DNA of 64,000 bases from Acidipropionibacterium jensenii DSM 20535. Lineage in GTDB: Bacteria > Actinomycetota > Actinomycetes > Propionibacteriales > Propionibacteriaceae. This document shows, one piece after another, positions 1 to 8,359 of the stretch; within the stretch, counting starts at the first letter, position 1, and each line of letters begins with the position of its first letter. A program made the translations under genes and the position numbers. The notes under the pieces are model-generated. The model was not told the origin of the DNA. It made no database searches and was given only the letters and a program-made list of their open reading frames with translations. The DNA lies in the NCBI RefSeq assembly GCF_000425285.1, contig NZ_AUDD01000014.1, positions 1-64,000 of the forward strand. The letters are read 5' to 3'.

Positions 1-220
1 CGTGGGCAAGCCGTCGGACCACGGTGTCACGTGGTCTCCCTTCGCAGCCGCAGCGCCGGCACCACTGGTCGGGCTCGACCACCTGGCAGGCCAATACGGC
101 ACGATCCGGCTCGAGTCGCTGCCCGGTGACAACGAGGCCGAGTTCGTCGAGGCGGCAGAAGGCAGTCAGGTCGGGGCTGGCGAACGCATCAGCGCGCCCG
201 CCGACGGTAGCGTCGTGCAC
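1..220 (-). CDS. ISL3-family transposase, N-terminal fragment (cut by window edge)
   Basis: Reading the minus strand from a GTG at 220, the frame stays open to the window edge and encodes about 73 residues. They include DELGLVVTGQRLEPDRAVL and then WCRRCGCEG, a Cys-pair zinc-ribbon motif followed by RDTVVRRLAH. This arrangement (a leading helix region, then a CxxC zinc finger and an arginine-rich stretch) is typical of the N-terminus of actinobacterial ISL3 transposases. The catalytic DDE domain is not in the window. A stop codon at 278-280 closes the frame upstream. The other possible start is a non-ATG codon further upstream, so the exact start is uncertain. Confidence 0.7.
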   Translation of the reverse strand, partial: MHDATVGGRADAFASPDLTAFCRLDELGLVVTGQRLEPDRAVLACQVVEPDQWCRRCGCEGRPRDTVVRRLAH

Positions 221-343
221 GTCGAGGTCTTTCGGGCTGAGTGTGTAGGAGCTCTCATCCTCGGGAGACCTCGACCTCTATCCGGCCACCGACGCGCCGG
301 CCCGCCGCGCGACGTGCGCTACACCCTCATCTGGGAAGAGCCC
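1..343 (-). mobile_element. End of an ISL3-family insertion sequence (partial)
   Basis: The left edge of the window carries one end of an insertion sequence that runs off the window. It contains the N-terminal part of an ISL3-type transposase on the minus strand and ends at an inverted-repeat-like sequence GGGCTCTTCCC (minus strand, 343 to 333). ISL3 elements typically have termini beginning GGCTCTTC. The sequence just beyond 343 is Rhs coding sequence, so the element appears to have inserted into an Rhs gene. The second terminus and any target duplication lie outside the window. Confidence 0.75.
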
Positions 344-915
344 AGAAGACTGGCCGCGTAGCCGGCTGCCGCACTGACCATGCCCACGGCAACCAGACAG
401 GCCGGGCAGGCAGCAGTCAGAATCACGTCGACGGCCAGCTCGACCGCTGTTCCCACCGCCCCTGAGACGACCGCTTTGGGGATGTTGACTTTCTTTTTCG
501 CGGGGCTGGCACTGGAGTGTTTGCCCGAGTGGGCTGGCGTGCGGTAGAGACTTCGGGCCGGGGTCCAGTACTGGGTCTTGTAGTGGGCGTCGTTGTCCTT
601 TTTGTGGGCTGCCTTGTTGTAGGGGATCCGCGAGTTGGACTCGTGAATCTGGTAGGCGGCGTCCTTGCCCTGGCACGTGTCGGCACAGTAGATGGGGCTA
701 CCCGGCATCAGACCATCGGGGTCGGGGCGGTCCACCGGGTTGTTGGCCCCGTAGGCATGCGCATTCCACTGGGTCGGATCGGACGGATCAAGAATCGGGT
801 CGGGCTGGGTGAACCTCCCCGTCACCGGGTCGTAATCCCGGGCCCCCAACCGCAGGGTTCCGGTCACGGTGTCGACGATGCCGTTGGCCGTCCCCCGGTC
901 CCCGGCCCATCCCAA
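319..915 (-). pseudogene. Rhs/YD-repeat protein, 3' fragment truncated by the IS
   Basis: The fragment encodes the conserved Rhs core end: LGARDYDPVTGRFTQPDPI followed by NAHAYGANNPV and DPDGL, which marks the boundary before the variable C-terminal tip in Rhs/wall-associated polymorphic toxins. After the core come about 110 residues of variable tip: a basic, Ser/Lys-rich region and a hydrophobic Ala/Gly/Val segment near the end. The last residues, GSSQMRV, are encoded by the end of the ISL3 element, so the natural C-terminus is lost. Upstream, the frame is closed by a TGA at 925-927 and no long Rhs N-terminal region is present, so both ends are broken. Rhs tips often carry toxins, but the type here is not recognisable. 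Confidence 0.7.
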
Positions 916-966
916 CGGACTGGCTCACCGTCGAGGACCCGGGCAGACGAGGTGAGATAGCCGGTC

Positions 967-1203
967 TTGACGGTGTCCCAGACCCATTCGGCGCGCAGGT
1001 TCCCCCAGCTGTCTGATCGCGCATGGAGGTCCGACGCCCCGACGCGGCCGTCCCCCGTCGGGGACGGCCCGGGCTCGGTGGTTCCGGTACGCCTGGACGC
1101 GGCCACCATCGCCGCCCTGGACGCGAAGGCCGCAGCCGGGGGAATAACCACCCGTTCCGAGGCGATCCGCGCCGCGATCCGAGAGTGGACGAGCATTGCC
1201 TGA
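967..1203 (+). CDS. Ribbon-helix-helix (CopG-like) antitoxin-type protein
   Basis: The C-terminal 40 residues form a ribbon-helix-helix pattern: a short beta strand (VPVRLDAATIAALD), a helix, a turn, and the helix RSEAIRAAIREW. Such proteins bind DNA as dimers and are commonly antitoxins that repress their own operon. The upstream segment containing RPSPVGDGPGS resembles the linker seen before this domain in related actinobacterial antitoxins, but the first 25 residues look out of place, so the N-terminus may be degraded. A shorter start is possible at the GTG at 1078. The next gene overlaps its stop codon by 8 bases, the usual spacing of a toxin-antitoxin pair. Confidence 0.55.
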   Translation: MTVSQTHSARRFPQLSDRAWRSDAPTRPSPVGDGPGSVVPVRLDAATIAALDAKAAAGGITTRSEAIRAAIREWTSIA

Positions 1204-1402
1204 ACTGCATCACTTGGACCGCAAACACTATGCCCGAGACAGCCTGGACGACTCCTCGGTGCTGTACGCCGCCGCTCAGGTCCTGACCTGCTGGGCCCTC
1301 GATGACGAGGACGACCCTCGTCGGTGGCTCATGATCAGGACCGACCCCGCAGGACTGACACTTCTCGGGCCCCTCGTGGCGCCCCGGTGGGGGCAGCTGT
1401 GA
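1196..1402 (+). pseudogene. Toxin-like partner of the RHH gene, frameshifted
   Basis: Starting at a TTG that overlaps the RHH gene, this frame encodes LHHLDRKHYARDSLDDSSVL and LDDEDDPRRWLMI. It resembles small uncharacterised proteins that follow RHH antitoxins in Actinobacteria. Around 1375-1390 the reading frame seems to slip: the annotated frame ends in APRWGQL, whereas another frame continues as APVGAAVMI, which would suit such a family better, and then stops within a few codons. I therefore treat it as a broken gene. That it was a toxin is inferred only from position and from general resemblance. No catalytic residues can be named. Confidence 0.4.
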
Positions 1403-1555
1403 TGATCACGTCGAGTTGATCTCGAAGGTCCCGTCGGGCGGCCAAGGAGGCTCCCCTTGACTGGGTGAAGACGTTCCCGCGGGAACGCTTCAGCGGGCCG
1501 AGGACGTGCTCGCAGGACCGCGACGGCGTCACCGAAGCGCGTCGCCACGCACGCC
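1403..1555. other. Intergenic remnant, no gene seen
   Basis: This stretch lies between the decayed toxin-like frame and the recO stop codon. I see no convincing ORF, repeat or strong terminator hairpin. It probably contains the decayed 3' end of the preceding gene and the 3' flank of recO. Confidence 0.4.
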
Positions 1556-2302
1556 TCAGTCCTGGCGATCCATCAGGGGAAGGGATCGCAGCCCGCGCTC
1601 CATGTGCCAGGAGACGAAGGCCGAGACGAGACCGGCCGCCTCCCGGACCCGCACCGGTGCCACGGTCCGGGTGGCCGTCCAGTCGCCGGACAGCAGGGCT
1701 CCCATGTACTCGATGGTCTCCGGATTGGGGTGCGGGGTGCCCGGCGGCTGGCAGTCGGCGCAGACCACACCGCCCAGGCTCGGGGAGAAGCCCGCGCGGG
1801 CCCCGGGCTTCCCGCACTTGACGCAGTCGTCCAGATCCGGGGCGTAGCCGGCCATCGACAGGGACCGCAGGAGGTAGGAGTCCAGCACCATGGTCGCCGG
1901 TCGCGGCCCGTCGGGAGTGCCCTCCCCCAGGGTGCGCAGCGCACCCGCCAGCAGCCGGTACTGAGTCGGGGCGGGCTCCTTCTCGATGGGGACGAGGTGG
2001 TCGGCGGTCTCGACCATCACCTCGGCCGCGGTGAACAGAGAGTAGTTCGTCCGCAACGGGGCGGAGTAGGAGCGCAGCGTCTCCACCTGGGCGACGACGT
2101 CCAGACTGCGTCCGACCACCAGCTGGATGTCGACCCGGTTGAAGGGGTCCAGACGACCGCCGAACTTGCTGGAGGTGCGCCGGATGCCGCGCGCCACCGC
2201 CCGCACCTTCCCATGGTCGCGGGTGAGCATGCTGATGATCCGGTCGGCCTCACCGAGCTTGTAGGTCCGCAGCACCACGGCGCGGTCTCGGTAGGTCGGC
2301 AT
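1556..2302 (-). CDS. recO: DNA repair protein RecO
   Basis: RecO loads RecA on single-stranded DNA during gap repair together with RecR and RecF. The 248-residue product has the expected N-terminal OB-fold start (MPTYRDRAVVLRTYKLGEAD), the conserved GKVRAVARGIRR segment, and a C-terminal zinc-binding site formed by CVKCGKPG and CADCQ. I chose the ATG at 2302 because the family begins at this MPxYRDxA motif. An ATG three codons upstream (2311) is possible. In many Actinobacteria recO lies close to uppS, era and leuA, as it does here, although inserted genes separate them. Confidence 0.95.
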   Translation of the reverse strand: MPTYRDRAVVLRTYKLGEADRIISMLTRDHGKVRAVARGIRRTSSKFGGRLDPFNRVDIQLVVGRSLDVVAQVETLRSYSAPLRTNYSLFTAAEVMVETADHLVPIEKEPAPTQYRLLAGALRTLGEGTPDGPRPATMVLDSYLLRSLSMAGYAPDLDDCVKCGKPGARAGFSPSLGGVVCADCQPPGTPHPNPETIEYMGALLSGDWTATRTVAPVRVREAAGLVSAFVSWHMERGLRSLPLMDRQD

Positions 2303-2540
2303 GGGTCCCATTGTTCCTCGCGAGTACGACACACCTCGCACGGGAGACGTCGACCACTCCGCGGAGTGAGACCTCCCCCCAGGCCAGCCGCCAGCAGGCA
2401 CGACGCTGCCCCCTCTTCGGAGCGACACCACCCCCCGGCAGCACCGTATCCACTAGTCAGGGGATCGAGCCGAGGACCGACGCCAGCCATGCCCATGAGA
2501 GGGCTTAAGGTCATCCCAGAAACCACTGAGAGGCAGATGC
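2303..2540. promoter_or_regulatory. Divergent intergenic region recO / S8 protease
   Basis: This 238-base region separates recO from the protease. It contains a perfect 14-base palindrome, CACTCCGCGGAGTG (2355-2368), that could be an operator for either gene. A possible -10 box TAAGGT lies at 2506-2511, about 29 bases before the protease ATG and followed by the purine-rich GAGAGG. No leader ORF was identified. Both regulatory suggestions are weak. Confidence 0.35.
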
Positions 2541-5315
2541 ATGTTCTTCAGGATGATGCCGCGTCCGGGCACCCGCACCACGCGCCTGTGTCTGGCGACG
2601 CTGGTCGCGGCGACGGCCTCGGCGGTGGCCCTTCCGTCGGCCGTCGCAGCCCCCGGCACCGATTCCTCGGGCACCACCTCCTCCGGCTTCCACCGGGCCC
2701 CCTCGAAGGGCCGGATCGACACCGACGCCACGGCCCGGATGAGCGACCCGGACGCCAGGGTGAGCGTCATCGTCCAGCTGAGCGGCGACCCTGTCGCGGT
2801 GGCTCAGGCGAAGGCCGGCGGTGATCTGTCGAGCACGAAGGTGAACCAGATCCAGTCCGCCCTGTCGACCGAGCAGAGCCCCGTCGCCGGCTTCGTCCGC
2901 TCCCACGGCGGCCACGTCGTCTCCCAGATGCGTTCGGCCTACAACGGCCTCCACGTCCAGATCGCCAGCAAGGACATCGACCGGCTCGCCGACCTGCCCG
3001 GCGTGGAGGCCGTCCACCCGGTGCCCTCCCGCACCGCCGCCAACTCCTCCACCTCCTCCAGGTCCGCGGCCGCCTCGGGTTCCTCCCTGGGGATCCCCCA
3101 GCTGTGGCAGCGCACCGGACTCACCGGCAGGCGGATTCGGGTCGCGGTGATCGACACCGGCCTGGACTACACCCACGCCGACTTCGCCGGCCCGGGAACC
3201 CCGGCCGCCTATGACGCCGCGCGGGCGCGCTCCGCCGCCACCCCGAGTGCCTCCCTGGTCGGCCCCCGGGCCCCGCGGGTGAAGGGCGGTCGCGACTTCG
3301 CCGGTGACTCCTACGACTCCTCGGGCACCGGCTCGGCGCTGGTCCCGCGCCCCGACTCCAACCCGCTGGACTGCAACGGCCACGGCACCCACGTCGCCGG
3401 CACCCTGGCCGGCTCGGGGGTCACCACGGCGGGACGCACCTACACCGGCCCCTACAACGCGTCCGCCAGGTCGTTCCTGGTGAGCCCCGGGATCGCCCCC
3501 CAGGTCGACCTCTACCCGCTGAAGGTCTTCGGCTGCTCCGGCACCAGCGACCTCACCACCGAAGCCATCGACTGGGCGGTCGCCCACCGCATGAATGTCA
3601 TCAACATCTCCCTCGGCAGCGTCCACGGCCGCCCCGGGGATCCCGACGCCGTCGCCGCCAGCAATGCGGTGGCCGCCGGCGCGGTCGTCGTCTCGGCCGC
3701 CGGCAACCAGGGGCAGAACCCCTACCTCACCGGGGCGCCGGCCGCCGGCCGCGGCGTCATCTCGGTGGCGGCCGTCAACAACCAGGCCTCCCTGCCCGGG
3801 TACCGCAGCTATGCGCCGTTCAGCTCCTCGGGACCGGCCAGCGGCGACTCCAGCCTGCCCACCGGCGTCGCCGCCCCGGGCATCGCCATCTCCTCGGCGG
3901 CCCTCGGCACCGGACGTGCTGCGGTGGCGATGTCGGGCACCTCCTCGGCCTCTCCCCAGGTCGCCGGGGTGGCGGCCCTGGCCGTCCAGGCCCATCGCGG
4001 CTGGAGCGCCAGCCAGATCGGCGCGGCGCTGTCCAGCACCGCCTCCTCCTCGCGGGTGGTGGGCTACGACCCCGTTCTGGGCGGCGGGCTGGTCGACCCC
4101 GCCCGGGCACTGGCCACCTCCTCCTTCGCCGAGGGCGACCACTACCGGGTGGCCTCCGGGACGCTGACCACCGGCACCCTGAGCTTCGGTCTGGTCGAGT
4201 CCCGCTCGACCATCCAGCGGACCCGCCCCCTGGTCCTGGTCAACAAGGGCTCCCGCCCGATCACCTACACGGTGGCCGCTCGGGCCTCGGCCGGTTCGCG
4301 ACCGGCCACCGTCTCCCTCAGCACCCGGCGGGTGACCCTGAGGCCGCACTCCAGCGCGAGGATCATGGTGACGCTGAGGGCCCCGGCCTCCCGGGTCGGC
4401 AGCTCCCTGGACAACCGCACCGGCTTCCACCAGATCTCGGGGGACGTGGTGCTCAGCGCCGGGCGCAGCACCCAGATCCTGCGGGTGCCCTACCTGATGG
4501 TTCCGCGAGCCCAGACCAACGCGTCGGCGGTGCTGCGCACCACCCGTCCCGGGGTCCGGACCGCCCACACCGCGGCGATCGCGCGGGGCGTCCGGCCCGG
4601 CACGACGAACCTCACCGTGACCAACTCCCGCGGCGCGATGGCCGCCCGCTCGGCGGTGTTCACCTGGGGGCTGTCCGACCGGCGTCGCGACCCCACCATC
4701 ACCGGGGGCTCCGGCTACGACCTGCGGGCGGCCGGGGTCCAGACGCGCACGGTCGGCGGCCAGAAGCTGCTGGTCTTCGCCATCAACACCTGGGACCGCT
4801 GGTCGAGCGCCTCGGCCAACGAGTACGACGTCGCCGTCGACGCCAACGGGGACGGGGTCCCCGACCGCATCGTCTTCGCCACCGACTCCGGGGTGATCCG
4901 CCGCGGCGAGCCGGACGGCGTCACCGAGGTGTTCATCCAGGACATCCGGACCGGCGCCGTCACGTCGTCGGGATACCTGGCGCTGGCCCCCACCGACTCC
5001 AGCACGATCGAACTGCCGGTGACCGCCTCCGCCCTGGGGCTCCGCTCCTCCTCGGGATCCTTCTCATACACGGTCGCCGGCTACGGCGTCGACTCCGGTG
5101 AGGACACCTTCGGATCCCAGTGGGCGCGCTACAACCCGTGGCAACGCGCCATCGGCGACGGCGCCGGCCTCACCGTGGCCGTCAACCGCTCGGCGAGGGC
5201 GTCTCTGGCCACCACGGCTGCGGAGATCAGCCGCCAGAAGCCCCGCGGGGTGATGGTCGTCACCCCCGACAACCCGTCGGGCAGCGGCCAGGCCGCTCTG
5301 CTGTCGATCCACTGA
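2541..5315 (+). CDS. Secreted S8 family (subtilisin-like) serine peptidase
   Basis: This 924-residue protein has a signal peptide (about residues 1-37, with hydrophobic LCLATLVAATASAVAL and an AVA-A site), an I9-like propeptide (about 72-165, starting VSVIVQLSG) and a subtilase domain. The catalytic triad is visible: Asp205 in VAVIDTGLD, His281 in NGHGTHVAG and Ser468 in GTSSASPQVAG, with SAAGN supplying the oxyanion Asn. A region between Asp and His is longer than in small subtilisins. The C-terminal 400 residues look like beta-sandwich (Fn3-like) domains, with no LPXTG motif, so the enzyme is probably released. Two further in-frame ATGs follow within 16 bases of the chosen start. Confidence 0.93.
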   Translation: MFFRMMPRPGTRTTRLCLATLVAATASAVALPSAVAAPGTDSSGTTSSGFHRAPSKGRIDTDATARMSDPDARVSVIVQLSGDPVAVAQAKAGGDLSSTKVNQIQSALSTEQSPVAGFVRSHGGHVVSQMRSAYNGLHVQIASKDIDRLADLPGVEAVHPVPSRTAANSSTSSRSAAASGSSLGIPQLWQRTGLTGRRIRVAVIDTGLDYTHADFAGPGTPAAYDAARARSAATPSASLVGPRAPRVKGGRDFAGDSYDSSGTGSALVPRPDSNPLDCNGHGTHVAGTLAGSGVTTAGRTYTGPYNASARSFLVSPGIAPQVDLYPLKVFGCSGTSDLTTEAIDWAVAHRMNVINISLGSVHGRPGDPDAVAASNAVAAGAVVVSAAGNQGQNPYLTGAPAAGRGVISVAAVNNQASLPGYRSYAPFSSSGPASGDSSLPTGVAAPGIAISSAALGTGRAAVAMSGTSSASPQVAGVAALAVQAHRGWSASQIGAALSSTASSSRVVGYDPVLGGGLVDPARALATSSFAEGDHYRVASGTLTTGTLSFGLVESRSTIQRTRPLVLVNKGSRPITYTVAARASAGSRPATVSLSTRRVTLRPHSSARIMVTLRAPASRVGSSLDNRTGFHQISGDVVLSAGRSTQILRVPYLMVPRAQTNASAVLRTTRPGVRTAHTAAIARGVRPGTTNLTVTNSRGAMAARSAVFTWGLSDRRRDPTITGGSGYDLRAAGVQTRTVGGQKLLVFAINTWDRWSSASANEYDVAVDANGDGVPDRIVFATDSGVIRRGEPDGVTEVFIQDIRTGAVTSSGYLALAPTDSSTIELPVTASALGLRSSSGSFSYTVAGYGVDSGEDTFGSQWARYNPWQRAIGDGAGLTVAVNRSARASLATTAAEISRQKPRGVMVVTPDNPSGSGQAALLSIH

Positions 5316-5330
5316 GGAGACGACGGGTCC

Positions 5331-5336
5331 TAGGCT
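5331..5336 (+). promoter_or_regulatory. -10 box TAGGCT for the antiporter (leaderless)
   Basis: TAGGCT, a common actinobacterial -10 form, ends 6 bases before the antiporter ATG. This spacing predicts a transcript that starts at or next to the start codon. It lies just after the protease stop codon, so the antiporter can be transcribed separately. No clear -35 is seen. Confidence 0.5.
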
Positions 5337-5342
5337 GAGCCC

Positions 5343-6557
5343 ATGACCCCGTCGCTCGCCGGCGTGCTGCTGGTGCCCCTGGCCGCCATGGTCGCGCCGC
5401 TGCTGGGGGCCGCGCTGAAACCCGTGCTGCGCGTCCCGCTGATCGTCTTCGAGATCCTGCTCGGAGTGCTGCTGGGCCCCAGCATCCTGGGATGGGTGCA
5501 CCCCGACGCCGTCACCGGGGTGCTGTCCAGCTTCGGCGTCGCGATGCTGTTCTTCCTCGCCGGCAACGAGATCGACTTCCAGGGGATCCGGGGCCGCCCG
5601 ATGCGCCGGGCGATCGGCGGCTGGCTGATCTCCCTGGCCCTCGGGGTGTGCATCGGGATCGTGCTGGCCCCCTCCCTCACCACCGCCGTCTTCATCGGTG
5701 TCGCACTGACCTCCACGGCGCTGGGCACCCTGATGCCGGTGCTGCGCGACGAGGGGGACCTGCACTCGGAGTTCGGGAGGGCCGCCACCGCGACCGGGGC
5801 GGCCGGGGAGTTCGGCCCGCTGCTGGCCATCTCGATCTTCCTGGGCGGCCGCAGCCCGGTGTCCGGGGCGCTGGTCCTGGCCGCCTTCGCGGTCATCACC
5901 GGGGTGGCGATCTTGCTGGCCTCCCGCGGCCCCTACCCGGCCTTCAACCGCCTGGTGGCGGCCACCCTGCGCACCAGCGGCCAGTTCGGCGTGCGCACCG
6001 TCATCCTCGTGCTGGCGGCGCTGTCGGTGCTCAGCCAGCTGCTGGGACTGGACATGCTGCTCGGCGCCTTCGCCGCCGGGGTGCTGTCGAAGGTGCTGCT
6101 GGCCAGCGCCCGTCCGCCCGACCGCGAGATGGTCGAGGCGAAGCTGGAGGCGGTGGGCTTCGGGTTCCTGGTTCCGGTGTTCTTCGTCATGACCGGCGTC
6201 ACCTTCGACCTGTCCGCGCTCGTCTCCTCGCCGCGACTGCTCCTCCTGATGGCGGGGGCCCTGGTGCTGCTCCTGGTGATCCGCGGCATCCCCTGCCTGC
6301 TGGCGGCCCCGAAAGGTTCGACGAGGACGGACCGCGCCTCCCTGCTGCTGCTCGGCGCCACCGGGCTGCCGATCATCGTGGCGGTGACCGGCATCGGGGT
6401 CGAGCGCCACGAGCTGGGGTCGGGGATCGCGTCGGCCCTGGTGGGGGCCGGAATGCTGTCGGTGCTGGTGTTCCCCGCCCTCGCGCTGTCGCTGAGATGC
6501 CGTTCGGCGGGCGGGCGGCTCACCCCCGATCCCGAGGACGTCCCCATCCAGGGCTAG
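5343..6557 (+). CDS. Cation:proton antiporter (CPA2 / Na+/H+ exchanger family)
   Basis: This is a 404-residue membrane protein with about a dozen hydrophobic segments and the CPA2 pattern: an early [11 protein letters not shown] motif, [10 protein letters not shown], and a [11 protein letters not shown] motif in the middle, where these exchangers carry the ion-binding acidic residue. It would exchange Na+ or K+ for H+ across the cytoplasmic membrane. It lacks the C-terminal TrkA-N/RCK domain of KefB-type proteins, so the substrate is not predictable. The start ATG is directly preceded by a -10 box. Confidence 0.88.
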   Translation: MTPSLAGVLLVPLAAMVAPLLGAALKPVLRVPLIVFEILLGVLLGPSILGWVHPDAVTGVLSSFGVAMLFFLAGNEIDFQGIRGRPMRRAIGGWLISLALGVCIGIVLAPSLTTAVFIGVALTSTALGTLMPVLRDEGDLHSEFGRAATATGAAGEFGPLLAISIFLGGRSPVSGALVLAAFAVITGVAILLASRGPYPAFNRLVAATLRTSGQFGVRTVILVLAALSVLSQLLGLDMLLGAFAAGVLSKVLLASARPPDREMVEAKLEAVGFGFLVPVFFVMTGVTFDLSALVSSPRLLLLMAGALVLLLVIRGIPCLLAAPKGSTRTDRASLLLLGATGLPIIVAVTGIGVERHELGSGIASALVGAGMLSVLVFPALALSLRCRSAGGRLTPDPEDVPIQG

Positions 6558-6570
6558 TAGCGTGTCGGCC

Positions 6571-7392
6571 ATGGTCTCCAGCACCCGTCCGCGTCCCGCC
6601 AAGCGCGGCCCACTCCCCCACCCCTCGGGCGCCCGTCCGCCCCAGCTGCCCGCAGAGCTGCTGCCCCGTCACGTCGCGATCGTGATGGACGGCAACGGAC
6701 GCTGGGCCAAGGAGCGCGGCCTGCGGCGCACCGAGGGCCACGCCCGCGGCGAGGACGCCCTCTTCGATGTCATCGAGGGGGCCATCGAGATGGGCATCCC
6801 CTACCTGTCTGCCTACGCCTTCTCCACCGAGAACTGGCGCCGGTCCCCCGACGAGGTGCACTGGCTGATGGGGTTCAACCGCGATGTCATCCACCGACGC
6901 CGCGACCAGCTCGACGCCCTCGGGGTGCGCGTCCGATGGGCGGGACGCCGTCCCAAGCTCTGGCGCTCGGTGATCCGCGAGCTCGAGGAGGCTGAGGCCC
7001 AGAGCGATGACAACACCGTCCTCACCCTGCAGTTCTGCGTCAACTACGGGGGGCGGGCCGAGATCGTCGACGCCGTCCGCGACATCGCCCGTCTGGCCGC
7101 CGAGGGGCGGCTGGACCCCGACCACATCACCGAGAAGACCTTCCGCACCCACCTCGACGAGCCGGAGATCCCCGATGTGGACCTGTTCTGGCGCTCCTCC
7201 GGGGAGCAGCGGACCTCCAACTTCCTGCTGTGGCAGTCGGCCTACGCCGAGATGGTCTTCTCCGACGTGCTGTGGCCCGATGTGGACCGGCGCAACCTGT
7301 GGGACGCCGTGATGGAGTACGCCCGCCGCGACCGGCGGTTCGGCGGTGCGGTGCCCAACGAGACCCCCACCACCGACGCCGGGGCCCGCTGA
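6571..7392 (+). CDS. uppS: Isoprenyl transferase (undecaprenyl/decaprenyl diphosphate synthase)
   Basis: A cis-prenyltransferase that elongates an allylic diphosphate with isopentenyl diphosphate to make the lipid carrier for cell-wall synthesis. The 273-residue product has the active-site motif [17 protein letters not shown] with the magnesium-binding Asp40, followed by [13 protein letters not shown], and the C-terminal [20 protein letters not shown] signature. I chose the ATG at 6571 because TAGCGT at 6558-6563 leaves a 7-base gap, typical of leaderless promoters. A GTG at 6562 is the alternative. An N-terminal basic, proline-rich extension of about 30 residues precedes the core. Confidence 0.95.
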   Translation: MVSSTRPRPAKRGPLPHPSGARPPQLPAELLPRHVAIVMDGNGRWAKERGLRRTEGHARGEDALFDVIEGAIEMGIPYLSAYAFSTENWRRSPDEVHWLMGFNRDVIHRRRDQLDALGVRVRWAGRRPKLWRSVIRELEEAEAQSDDNTVLTLQFCVNYGGRAEIVDAVRDIARLAAEGRLDPDHITEKTFRTHLDEPEIPDVDLFWRSSGEQRTSNFLLWQSAYAEMVFSDVLWPDVDRRNLWDAVMEYARRDRRFGGAVPNETPTTDAGAR

Positions 7393-7420
7393 GGCCCCGA
7401 CCGGAGGGTTCGGGCGCCGA

Positions 7421-8236
7421 TCACGGGTAGGAGCGCTGGGCGGCGAACTCCTGGTGGCTGCGGGCCCTGTGCGCCGAACGGCGCCACGGGGTGGTCGACA
7501 GGGCGAGGCTGCCCCGCTCGATCCGCAGCACGGTGCGCTGGGTGAGCAGGGTCCAGCGCGGCGACTCCGGGCCCTGTGAGGAGATCCGCAGGGAGCGGCC
7601 CTCGGCGTCGGTGCTGGCCAGGAAGTGCAGGTCGTAGTACCCCTCGGGTCGGTCGGGAACCAGCTCGGGGAAGGCCAGGCTGAAGGCGTAGAGCGCCTCC
7701 TCGGTGCCCAGCATGCAGTCCAGGGCCCACACCTGACCGGCCGGCACCAGCGCGAGGATGGTGCGGGCGGCGTCCAGGATCGCCTCGGGCCAGGCCAGCC
7801 CGCGGGAGTGGTTGCGCAGGATCAGCGCGAAGTAGAGCTCCGAGTCGGTCGTCCCGCGCGGCTTGTAGTCGCAGCTGTCGACGACCTCGGCGAGGATCTC
7901 GGGAGTCTTGGAGAACTGCCCGTTGTGGGCGAAGCAGACATTGCCGTCGATGAAGGGGTGGCAGTTCTCCTCCCGGACCGCCAGCCCCTCGGTGGCCAGC
8001 CGCAGATGGAAGATCGACTGATCGGTGGTCAGTGCGTCGACCAACGGCCAGAACGACGCCGACTCCATCACGGGCTCGGGGTCGTGATGGACCCGGGCCC
8101 GCTGACCGTCCCAGGAGGCGATCCCCCAGCCGTCGTGATGGATCCGCCCCAGGTCGTGAAAGGTCTGCAGGTCATGGCCCGCCGCCTCGGCGACCGACCT
8201 GGGGCGATCGGTGAGGAATCCGAACATCCGGCACAT
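7421..8236 (-). CDS. Class II glutamine amidotransferase (YafJ/EgtC-like)
   Basis: The 271-residue product starts MCRMFGF, so Cys2 becomes the N-terminal nucleophile after methionine removal, as in Ntn-type glutaminase domains. Further conserved parts are HDGWGIASW, the FHLRLATEG stretch and CFAHNGQF. These enzymes release ammonia from glutamine; stand-alone members of this group act on amide bonds of varied substrates. No second domain or ergothioneine genes are nearby, so the substrate is unknown. It is convergent with uppS (28-base gap) and lies downstream of leuA on the same strand. Confidence 0.85.
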   Translation of the reverse strand: MCRMFGFLTDRPRSVAEAAGHDLQTFHDLGRIHHDGWGIASWDGQRARVHHDPEPVMESASFWPLVDALTTDQSIFHLRLATEGLAVREENCHPFIDGNVCFAHNGQFSKTPEILAEVVDSCDYKPRGTTDSELYFALILRNHSRGLAWPEAILDAARTILALVPAGQVWALDCMLGTEEALYAFSLAFPELVPDRPEGYYDLHFLASTDAEGRSLRISSQGPESPRWTLLTQRTVLRIERGSLALSTTPWRRSAHRARSHQEFAAQRSYP

Positions 8237-8359
8237 CTGTCAGGTGATCCTCTCGCCGATTTCAGTGGTCCAGATCTCGTCGAGGCGGCTGACCACCCGC
8301 GACTGACTCATCCCGATAATGGCACAGATCTGCCCGAGGACGGTCCGGGAACACCGCTG

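Noticed and set aside
864-1196. Possible upstream continuation of the Rhs gene in a different minus frame
   Set aside because: SDSWGNLRAEWVWDTVKTG looks vaguely repeat-like, but no YD repeats are found; I could not support a fusion across the stop at 925-927.
2511-4568. Long minus-strand ORF opposite the S8 protease
   Set aside because: Low-complexity Gly/Arg-rich translation with no domain; it is the antisense shadow expected in high-GC coding DNA.
7393-7420. Possible terminator between uppS and the amidotransferase
   Set aside because: Only a five-base stem (CCCGA/TCGGG) without a T-run; too weak to annotate.
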